Source of the DNA: Myxococcales bacterium | Lineage (GTDB): Bacteria > Myxococcota_A > Polyangia > Polyangiales > JADJMO01 | Length of the DNA: 5,138 nucleotides | Assembly: GCA_021783935.1 (NCBI GenBank) | Contig: JAJXTK010000487.1 | Location: 1-5,138, forward strand | Direction: 5' to 3' | Part shown: positions 1 to 5,138 of the stretch, one piece after another | Layout: each line of letters begins with the position of its first letter | Position numbering within the stretch: position 1 is the stretch's first letter | Made by a program: the position numbers and the translations under genes | Notes under the pieces: generated by a model | Databases searched by the model: none | What the model was told of the DNA's origin: nothing | What the model saw: only the letters and a program-made list of their open reading frames with translations

Positions 1-1137
<1,137 letters not shown>

Positions 1138-1143
1138 CGCTCG

Positions 1144-1149
1144 CTCCTC
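1144..1149 (-). promoter_or_regulatory. Ribosome binding site of pyrG
   Basis: On the reverse strand GAGGAG lies 6 bases before the ATG at 1137. It is a near-consensus Shine-Dalgarno at usable spacing and fixes the pyrG start. Confidence 0.8.
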
Positions 1150-1168
1150 GCTGCTGCCAATGGCGCAC

Positions 1169-1196
1169 GCGCGAGCGCTCGGGAAGACGCTCGCGC
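1169..1196 (-). promoter_or_regulatory. Hairpin in pyrG leader, next to the ribosome site
   Basis: The arms GCGCGAGCG (1169-1177) and CGCTCGCGC (1188-1196) are perfectly complementary over 9 bp with a 10-base loop. In the pyrG transcript this stem would end 19 bases before the Shine-Dalgarno, so it could affect ribosome access. The left arm is part of a 10-bp palindrome, CGAGCGCTCG (1172-1181), which could compete with it. In such GC-rich DNA a stem like this can occur by chance. Confidence 0.35.
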
Positions 1197-1202
1197 ATCG
1201 CC

Positions 1203-1231
1203 GGGCCCTCGCCGTCGTTGCACGAGGGCCC
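1203..1231 (-). promoter_or_regulatory. Hairpin in pyrG leader
   Basis: GGGCCCTCG (1203-1211) and CGAGGGCCC (1223-1231) are complementary over 9 bp with an 11-base loop. The right arm lies in a perfect 12-bp palindrome, CGAGGGCCCTCG (1223-1234), so two folds are possible. There is no T-run on either side, so it is not a classical intrinsic terminator. It would form inside the untranslated leader of pyrG if the promoter at 1298-1326 is right. Confidence 0.35.
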
Positions 1232-1255
1232 TCGCGGCGCTCGGGACGGGAGCAA

Positions 1256-1269
1256 GTCGGTACACCGAC
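1256..1269. promoter_or_regulatory. Operator-like dyad GTCGGT-AC-ACCGAC
   Basis: Two 6-base half-sites, GTCGGT (1256-1261) and ACCGAC (1264-1269), are separated by 2 bases. It lies about 20 to 35 bases downstream of the expected pyrG transcription start. A dimeric regulator could bind such a dyad, or it could fold as a small hairpin in RNA. I do not recognise it as the site of a known regulator. Confidence 0.25.
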
Positions 1270-1277
1270 GAGCGTGC

Positions 1278-1294
1278 CTCCCGCGCGTCGGGAG
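1278..1294 (-). promoter_or_regulatory. Small hairpin at the expected 5' end of the pyrG transcript
   Basis: CTCCCG (1278-1283) and CGGGAG (1289-1294) form a 6-bp stem with a 5-base loop. It lies right where transcription from the promoter at 1298-1326 should begin, so it may form at the 5' end of the mRNA, or may be an operator overlapping the start point. Confidence 0.25.
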
Positions 1295-1297
1295 AGA

Positions 1298-1326
1298 AAC
1301 CTACTGGTGCCGGGCCGCGTTGTCGA
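1298..1326 (-). promoter_or_regulatory. Probable sigma70-type promoter of pyrG
   Basis: On the reverse strand TCGACA (1326-1321, five of six matches to TTGACA) is followed after exactly 17 bases by TAGGTT (1303-1298), a weak -10 that keeps the first TA and last T. Transcription would start near 1291 and give an untranslated leader of about 150 bases. The assignment rests on pattern and spacing only. Confidence 0.4.
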
Positions 1327-1351
1327 GCGCGCCGCGTTGCGTCTTCTGCAC

Positions 1352-1380
1352 TGGAGAACCGCGCGCCCAGCGGCTATCCT
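1352..1380 (+). promoter_or_regulatory. Probable promoter of the 89-residue protein gene
   Basis: TATCCT (1375-1380), within GCTATCCT (1373-1380), could be a -10 box. TGGAGA (1352-1357) lies 17 bases upstream and matches TTGACA at four of six positions. The same GCTATCCT octamer precedes the operon start at 2327, which strengthens the call. Transcription would start near 1387 and leave a leader of nearly 50 bases. It stands back-to-back with the proposed pyrG promoter. Confidence 0.45.
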
Positions 1381-1421
1381 CGATCTTCCGACCCGACGAC
1401 CTCGGCCGTCACGAACGATTT

Positions 1422-1425
1422 GGAG
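1422..1425 (+). promoter_or_regulatory. Ribosome binding site deciding the start at 1435
   Basis: GGAG lies 9 bases before the ATG at 1435, separated from it by a C-rich stretch ending in six C. It supports the short 89-residue reading over longer in-frame extensions, which would run through the promoter region and antisense to pyrG. Confidence 0.6.
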
Positions 1426-1434
1426 CCGCCCCCC

Positions 1435-1704
1435 ATGGATCTGAAGCAGAAGCTCATGCAGGAAGGCATGAAGCTCATGTCGAACCCCAAGGTCATGAAG
1501 CTCATGCAAGACGAGCGCGTGATGAAGGCGGTGATGACGGCGATGAGCCTCCCCGCCAAGGTCACCACGTTCTCGGAGACGGCCGGCGAGAAGGTCGCGA
1601 AGTCGCTTCACATGGCCACCGAGCAGGAGGTCAAGGACCTCAAGCGCACCATCCGCAAGCTCGAGGAGCAGGTCGAGACGCTCAAGCGCAACGGCGCGCA
1701 CTGA
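1435..1704 (+). CDS. Small Met-rich protein with STI1/DP-like repeats and C-terminal coiled coil
   Basis: This 89-residue protein is unnamed and of unknown function. Residues 12-38 are three consecutive nine-residue units, MKLMSNPKV, MKLMQDERV and MKAVMTAMS, and nine of the ten methionines fall in the first 37 residues. The NPxVMKLMxDxxVM spacing resembles the short helices of STI1/DP domains in Hop/Hip-type co-chaperones, which hold hydrophobic client segments. This is resemblance by eye, not a proven homology. Residues 63-86 form a regular heptad coiled coil with V66, L69, I73, L76, V80 and L83 at the core positions, so the protein probably forms oligomers. There is no signal peptide or membrane segment, so it should be cytoplasmic. 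An alternative is a phasin-like granule protein, since some phasins and PhaE proteins end in a similar coiled coil. It is transcribed away from pyrG and is followed by a palindrome. Third codon positions are strongly G/C, supporting real coding. Confidence 0.85.
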   Translation: MDLKQKLMQEGMKLMSNPKVMKLMQDERVMKAVMTAMSLPAKVTTFSETAGEKVAKSLHMATEQEVKDLKRTIRKLEEQVETLKRNGAH

Positions 1705-1716
1705 GCGGCGAGCCGG

Positions 1717-1738
1717 CTGCCCGCCGCGCGGCGGGCAG
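1717..1738 (+). terminator. Perfect 22-bp palindrome, probable transcript-end hairpin
   Basis: CTGCCCGCCGC (1717-1727) is followed directly by its exact reverse complement GCGGCGGGCAG (1728-1738). As RNA this gives a stem of about 9 bp with a 4-base GCGC loop, starting 12 bases after the stop at 1704. No T-run follows, so it is either a U-less terminator or a 3'-end stabilising hairpin. A palindromic protein site is the alternative. Confidence 0.5.
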
Positions 1739-1818
1739 GGGACGCCGTCATGGGGCCATCGCGGCGCGCCGCGGTGGCCTCCGACGTTTTGTGGTGCGAG
1801 GCATGCAGAACACCAGGC

Positions 1819-2073
1819 ATGACCCAGGTGCGTTCCGTGTTCACGGCGCGCAACGCCGTCTTGCTCGGGGTGCTCGCGCTCGTCGCCCTGCTCTCGAGCG
1901 CGGACGTCGCGCTGCCTTTGCAGGCCCGCGTGCCGGCGATCGGCTTGCTGATGGGCGTCGCGGTGGCGCTCGTGCTGTGGAACCGCGTCGCGCCGCTGCG
2001 GCTCGGCGGGGTCGCGCACCTGCCTGCACGCGTGCGCCACCGTTCGGCGCAGCGCGGCCGCCGCGCGCGCTGA
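1819..2073 (+). CDS. Putative small two-helix membrane protein
   Basis: I do not recognise this 84-residue protein. Residues 13-32 (AVLLGVLALVALLSSADVAL) and about 38-56 (VPAIGLLMGVAVALVLW) are hydrophobic and should form a membrane hairpin. The tail from about residue 61 is rich in Arg and His and is probably cytoplasmic. The start is uncertain. An in-frame ATG at 1750 has a better ribosome site (AGGGGA, 1737-1742, 7 bases away) and would give 107 residues. However, codons just before 1819 (GCA, AGA, ACA, CCA) break the G/C third-position pattern that holds steadily from 1819 on, and AGGGGA overlaps the palindrome arm. The start at 1819 has no properly spaced Shine-Dalgarno. A hairpin follows the stop. 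It could be a chance frame in GC-rich DNA, but the hydrophobic pattern and codon bias argue for a gene. Confidence 0.5.
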   Translation: MTQVRSVFTARNAVLLGVLALVALLSSADVALPLQARVPAIGLLMGVAVALVLWNRVAPLRLGGVAHLPARVRHRSAQRGRRAR

Positions 2074-2092
2074 GCCGGTGCCCTTCGACGGC

Positions 2093-2140
2093 CTCGCTCC
2101 GCTCGGCCGACGATCCGGTCGGCCTACGAGTAGGAGCGAG
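2093..2140 (+). terminator. Large imperfect hairpin after the small membrane protein gene
   Basis: CTCGCTCC (2093-2100) pairs with GGAGCGAG (2133-2140), CTC (2102-2104) with GAG (2128-2130), and GGCCGAC (2105-2111) with GTCGGCC (2118-2124) around a 6-base loop. That gives 18 pairs with one small internal loop and one 3-base bulge. It begins 20 bases after the stop at 2073. There is no U-tract, so it may be a structural transcript end, or one copy of a dispersed REP-like palindrome. The rest of the gap, 2141-2287, has short GC palindromes such as GGGCGCGCCC, but I see no gene or clear site in it. Confidence 0.45.
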
Positions 2141-2287
2141 CGCCGCTCCCCCTCGTGCGCCCCGACCGTTTCGCGGCTGGCGGTGCGCCTGCGGGGCGCC
2201 AGGGGCCTCTCCAGATTTGGCGCGGCGACGAGGTGCCGGCGCCGACCGACGGGCGCGCCCGCGGGTCGCTTATGGAAGCGTGACGAA

Positions 2288-2318
2288 CTAACACCGGGCT
2301 GGCGCGGGCCGCTATCCT
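2288..2318 (+). promoter_or_regulatory. Probable promoter of the PATAN-lipoprotein-pseudokinase operon
   Basis: GCTATCCT (2311-2318) repeats exactly the -10 region proposed at 1373-1380. CTAACA (2288-2293) matches TTGACA at four of six positions but with a long 19-base spacer, so the -35 is less sure than the -10. Only 8 bases separate TATCCT from the ATG at 2327 and no usable Shine-Dalgarno fits in between. Transcription would therefore begin at or next to the start codon, suggesting a leaderless mRNA. Confidence 0.45.
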
Positions 2319-2326
2319 GGCCACGG

Positions 2327-3631
2327 ATGTCCGACACCGATGATCTGCTGGAGGTCGACGCCGAAGGGGTCGCGCGGCCCGTTGGGGTGACGGCCGTGCA
2401 TCACCTGCGCGCGCGCGTCGGCACGCTGCAGGTGCTCCCCGCGCCGTCGCACCTCACGATGATGCGGCAGGTGTCCGGACCGGCCGCGGTCGACGGTCGC
2501 GCGTGCCTGCTCGCGGGCGAGCTGCGTTCACCGGGCGCGATCTGCGACATCGTGTCGTTCGTCGGCCACGCCGGCTGGCGCGGCGAGCTCGTCGTGATGG
2601 ACGGAATCGCGAGCCGCTCGATCTACTTCGACCAAGGGCACGTCGTCGGCGCGGCGTCGACCGTCGAGCGGGAGCGGCTCGGCTTGGTGCTCTACCGCTA
2701 CGGGATCCTCGACGAGGAGCAACTCGAGGCCTGCTCGAAGGCGGTCGACGAGGGGCGCATGCGCTTCGGCGAGGCGGCGGTGCGCTTCGGGTACGTGGCG
2801 CGCGAGCGGCTCTTCACCCTCATGCCGCGCCAGGCCGAGGAGATCTTCTACGGCCTCGTGCTCGTGACGACGGGCATGTTCTACCTCCTCGACGACTTCG
2901 ACGAGGCGGAGCTGTCGGCGCGCCAGAAGCTGTCGGTCGCCTCGCTGATCCGCGAGGGGGTCCGGCGCATGCACGAGATGCGCTATTTCCGCTCGCGCAT
3001 CCCGTCGGATCAGCACGTCCCGGTCGTGCAGGAGGGGCGCGCGCCGATCGAGACCGAGCCCGCCAACGTCTTCGCGGCGATCGACGGAAGGCGCACCGTC
3101 GCGGACATCTGCCGCGCGGTCGGCGAGGGGGAGTTCGAGGTCACGCGCGCGGTCTTCCAGCTCGTGCAGGCGGGCTGCGTCGCGATCAGCGCGCCGCCGC
3201 TCAAGCCGCGCGACGCCGTCGAGACGTACAATCGCGCCATCGCGATGCTCTTGCGGGAGCTCGACGCGATGGACGAGGGGGACGACGTGCGCGACCAGCT
3301 CGTGCGCTTCGCCTCGACCGGCGGCGTGTACACGATGCTCTTCGAGGGGGCGGGTCCCGCCGACGACGGCACGCTCAACGCCGGGCGGATCGCGGAGAAC
3401 CTCGCGCGCTTCGAGAACCCGGCCGAGGCCGAGGAGATGATCGGCCGCTGGCTCTACGAGTACGCCTCCTACGCGCTGTTCCTGGCGCGCCCGCACTTGC
3501 GGCGCGGCGAGGTGGGCAAGCGTGGACCTCTTCCCTCGAGCGATCGCGCGGCCGTCTCGCAGCGCGTCGCCGTCATCCTCGAGCCCATCGCCCCCGCCGG
3601 CACACCCTTGCGCGGGCGCCCCCACAAATGA
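2327..3631 (+). CDS. PATAN/DUF4388 domain protein with MSHEN-like and winged-helix-like segments
   Basis: This 434-residue protein has no signal peptide or membrane segment and should be cytoplasmic. Residues 60-125 look like a PATAN (DUF4388) domain: GELRSPGAICDIVSF, then a WRGELVVMDG strand pair and IYFDQGHVVGAAS (99-111). PATAN is a signalling adaptor first described at the N terminus of cyanobacterial PatA and common in myxobacteria. Residues 126-170 (GILDEEQLEAC to FGYVARERLF) resemble the MSHEN/GspE-N two-helix repeat, which in some relatives binds cyclic di-GMP. Residues 246-288 (VFAAIDGRRTVADI, then EFEVTRAVFQLVQAG) look like the winged-helix segment often found after DUF4388. The remainder is an acidic helical region I do not recognise. 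The ATG at 2327 is chosen because the domain order, codon bias and promoter box fit it; the in-frame extension upstream is Arg-rich noncoding-type sequence. Its stop overlaps the next start (ATGA). It is probably an adaptor; its partner is unknown. Confidence 0.88.
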   Translation: MSDTDDLLEVDAEGVARPVGVTAVHHLRARVGTLQVLPAPSHLTMMRQVSGPAAVDGRACLLAGELRSPGAICDIVSFVGHAGWRGELVVMDGIASRSIYFDQGHVVGAASTVERERLGLVLYRYGILDEEQLEACSKAVDEGRMRFGEAAVRFGYVARERLFTLMPRQAEEIFYGLVLVTTGMFYLLDDFDEAELSARQKLSVASLIREGVRRMHEMRYFRSRIPSDQHVPVVQEGRAPIETEPANVFAAIDGRRTVADICRAVGEGEFEVTRAVFQLVQAGCVAISAPPLKPRDAVETYNRAIAMLLRELDAMDEGDDVRDQLVRFASTGGVYTMLFEGAGPADDGTLNAGRIAENLARFENPAEAEEMIGRWLYEYASYALFLARPHLRRGEVGKRGPLPSSDRAAVSQRVAVILEPIAPAGTPLRGRPHK

Positions 3632-4332
3632 CCCTCCCGATGCGTCGCACGCTCTTCCTCGCGCTCCCGCTCGTCACGCTGTGGCTCGCCTGCTCGAGCA
3701 AGCCGCGCCCGGCGGCATCCGCGGGGTCGGTGCCGGCGGCCTCTGCCTCGGAGGTCGCCTCCGCGCCGCCACCGCCGGCGAAGTGCGAGTCGCTCGACGA
3801 CAAGTGCGTCGGCGAGGCGGGCAAGCGCGCGCGCGTCGTGCTGAGGCGGCTCACCTTCGCGCCGCCGCCCGGCTGGAGCTACGCGCAAGAGGACGATCAG
3901 ACCATCGCGATGTCCGGTGGCGCGCGCATGGCGCTCGGCATCTACGACTCGCCCGGCGACAAAGACCCGCGCAAGATCGTCAAGGCGCGCGACGCCACGC
4001 TCAAGCAGCTGTTGCAGCGGCTGTCGCTGACGGCGCCGAAGAAGCCGATGCCGTGGGGGCGCAAGGCCGACAAGGTCTCGAAGGAGGGGGGGCTCGAGAT
4101 CTCGATGTGGCAGATCGACGGCGCCTCGCTGGACAAATCGCACGGGCCGCTGCTGCTCGCGCACGCGAGGCTCCCCGGCGCGGGCGGGTTCGTCGCGATC
4201 GCGTTCGTGCCGGACGACGACAAGGCGAACTCCGACGAGGCGATCCTGGCGGCGATCGCCTCGATCCAATTCGCGTCCGAGAACGGGGAGCCGAAGCCGG
4301 CGGCGTCGCCGCCGGGCGGCGCAAAGTCGTGA
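3628..4332 (+). CDS. Probable lipoprotein of unknown function
   Basis: This 234-residue protein overlaps the previous stop by 4 bases (ATGA), so it is probably translated by coupling; no Shine-Dalgarno is visible. An in-frame ATG at 3640 (Met5) is an alternative start. RR at 6-7, a hydrophobic run TLFLALPLVTLWLA and Cys22 followed by SS look like a lipoprotein signal. The residue at -3 is Trp rather than the usual Leu, so lipidation is likely but not certain. Residues 26-51 form an Ala/Ser/Pro linker. Cys53 and Cys60 may make a disulfide. The globular part begins around LTFAPPPGWSYAQ and ends with DEAILAAIASIQF. The pattern of an F-x-P-x-GW opening strand and an acidic-start last helix recalls DcrB/PsbP/Mog1-like folds, a weak guess. 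The C terminus is a Pro/Ala/Gly tail. It should sit outside the inner membrane, possibly as the sensor or envelope partner of its two cytoplasmic neighbours. Confidence 0.85.
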   Translation: MTLPMRRTLFLALPLVTLWLACSSKPRPAASAGSVPAASASEVASAPPPPAKCESLDDKCVGEAGKRARVVLRRLTFAPPPGWSYAQEDDQTIAMSGGARMALGIYDSPGDKDPRKIVKARDATLKQLLQRLSLTAPKKPMPWGRKADKVSKEGGLEISMWQIDGASLDKSHGPLLLAHARLPGAGGFVAIAFVPDDDKANSDEAILAAIASIQFASENGEPKPAASPPGGAKS

Positions 4333-5138
4333 GCGCGCCCTGGCTCGCGCCGGGGCAGATCGTCGCCGGCCGCTTCTCCGTCAAGGCGCTCATCGCCCAC
4401 GGCGAGCTCGCGGCCACCTACCAGGCCGTGCTCGCGCCGGCGCGCGACGTCGTCCTCAAGGTGTTCTCACCGACGGTGCTCGCCTCCCCAGCGGGGGCGG
4501 CGGCGTTCGATCGGGTCGCGGCGATGAACCAGGGGCTCGCGCCCGATTCGACGCTCCCGGTGCTCGAACGTGCGATCGATCCCACGACGTCCGCGCCGAT
4601 CCTCGTGACGCCGCTGAGCATCCACCCGTCGCTCGCCGAGCTCGTGCGCCTGTGCCCGCTGTCGGTCGCGGAGGCGGCCTCGGCCGCGGCCTCGGCGGCT
4701 CGCGCGCTCGACGTCGCGCACGGTACGCATCGGCTGCACCACGCGCTCAAGCCAACGAACGTCTTCTTCGGCCCTGGGCCGGCGTACGTCGCGCACCTCA
4801 TGGACTTCGGGATGACGGCGCTGCGTGACGCGGTCGGGCTCGTCGACACCGAGGCGCTCGACTGGCTTGCCCCCGAGCAGCAGGCGCAGCGGCAGGCGGG
4901 CGTCGCGGCCGACGTCTACGCGCTCGCGCTCCTCGTCTACTTCTCGATCGCGGGAAGGGCGCTGCCGCGCGGCGTCGATGCCGCGGCGCTCGCGGCGCGC
5001 GCGCGCGAGGACGGGGTCGTCTGGTCGCCCGCCTTCGAGGCCGTGCTCGCGCATGCGCTCTCCCCCTCGCCCGCCGCGCGCTACCCGACCGCCGGCGCGT
5101 TCGCCGCTGCGCTCCTCGAGGCGGCGCCGGACTCAGCG
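4329..5138 (+). CDS. Hanks-type kinase-fold protein, probable pseudokinase (3' end outside window)
   Basis: A GTG start overlaps the previous stop (GTGA) and 270 codons run to the window edge, covering a whole kinase domain. The opening, LAPGQIVAGRFSV, is typical of bacterial Ser/Thr kinases. The glycine loop is degraded (ALIAHGELAATYQAV, with one glycine left). The ATP-anchoring lysine is present (VVLKVF, Lys44), but the helix-C glutamate position appears to be Val63 (FDRVAAM). The catalytic HRDLKPxN reads HHALKPTN, so Arg is His138 and the catalytic Asp is Ala139; Lys141 and Asn144 remain. DFG (Asp159), APE (181-183), Asp195 in DVYALALLVY and the final Arg-Tyr of helix H are kept, and the activation loop is short. 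Loss of the proton-accepting Asp makes phosphotransfer unlikely. ATP binding remains possible. In established pseudokinases such domains act as allosteric partners or scaffolds. What lies beyond the kinase domain is not visible. Confidence 0.9.
   Translation, partial: MSAPWLAPGQIVAGRFSVKALIAHGELAATYQAVLAPARDVVLKVFSPTVLASPAGAAAFDRVAAMNQGLAPDSTLPVLERAIDPTTSAPILVTPLSIHPSLAELVRLCPLSVAEAASAAASAARALDVAHGTHRLHHALKPTNVFFGPGPAYVAHLMDFGMTALRDAVGLVDTEALDWLAPEQQAQRQAGVAADVYALALLVYFSIAGRALPRGVDAAALAARAREDGVVWSPAFEAVLAHALSPSPAARYPTAGAFAAALLEAAPDSA

Noticed and set aside
1218..2291. 357-residue forward frame spanning the small genes
   Set aside because: It is rich in Arg, Gly, Ala and His, ignores the ribosome sites, and runs across the palindrome and intergenic region.
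2124..2324. 66-residue reverse frame in the gap before the operon
   Set aside because: No ribosome site, no hydrophobic or domain pattern, and it overlaps the hairpin and the promoter.
2078..2326. N-terminal extension of the PATAN protein
   Set aside because: It is Arg/Pro/Ser-rich low-complexity sequence overlapping the promoter box; the PATAN pattern starts well after 2327.
2528..3625. 365-residue antisense frame opposite the PATAN gene
   Set aside because: Composition is dominated by Arg, Ala, His and Glu with no motif. Long antisense frames arise automatically opposite G/C-ending codons.
2503..3627. Frame-1 reading through the PATAN gene into the lipoprotein
   Set aside because: It is an Arg/Ala/Gly-rich shadow of the real frame. 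A proper signal peptide begins at 3628, overlapping the stop of the real upstream gene.
3469..4269. Antisense frame opposite the lipoprotein gene
   Set aside because: Same shadow pattern; the sense strand has a signal peptide, a domain-like pattern and coupled starts.
4737..4745. Sequencing error as the cause of HHA in place of HRD
   Set aside because: Two adjacent codons differ by several bases without a frameshift, and independent changes in the glycine loop and helix C agree with real loss. It cannot be fully excluded without reads.
4418..5054. Two antisense frames opposite the kinase-like gene
   Set aside because: The sense strand carries Lys44, DFG, APE and other kinase landmarks in correct order, so the antisense frames are incidental.

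Overview
The window is very GC-rich, with strong G/C preference at third codon positions and long meaningless open frames on both strands. It most resembles a chromosomal segment of a myxobacterium-like bacterium (Myxococcota, perhaps Polyangiales). That placement is inferred from base composition, the PATAN/DUF4388 domain, a Hanks-type kinase fold and an Ala/Pro-rich lipoprotein. No database search was possible. I see no rRNA, tRNA, insertion sequence, integrase or CRISPR array.

Left third (1-1434): the N-terminal 379 codons of CTP synthase (pyrG) run leftwards off the window, stopping just before the expected glutaminase cysteine. The gap at 1138-1434 is divergent. It holds a good Shine-Dalgarno and a plausible sigma70-type promoter for pyrG, a pyrG leader with four inverted repeats, and a second promoter facing right.

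Middle (1435-2326): an 89-residue methionine-rich protein begins with three near-identical nine-residue units resembling STI1/DP co-chaperone motifs and ends in a short coiled coil. A perfect 22-bp palindrome follows it. Next comes a probable 84-residue two-helix membrane protein, then a large imperfect hairpin (2093-2140) and about 150 bases in which I recognise nothing.

Right half (2311-5138): three genes run rightwards as a tightly coupled operon, joined by 4-base ATGA and GTGA overlaps. They encode a cytoplasmic PATAN/DUF4388 multidomain protein, a probable lipoprotein and a protein-kinase-fold protein cut by the window end. The kinase-like protein keeps the VAIK-type lysine, DFG and APE motifs. 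Its HRD motif reads His-His-Ala, its glycine loop is degraded and its helix-C glutamate appears lost, so it is probably a pseudokinase. The operon promoter carries the same GCTATCCT box as the promoter of the 89-residue gene and lies so close to the ATG that the mRNA may be leaderless.

The best candidate for an undescribed system is this operon: a PATAN adaptor, a lipoprotein and a pseudokinase that may act as a non-catalytic signalling scaffold. The linkage and the motif losses are read directly from the sequence; the shared function is inference.
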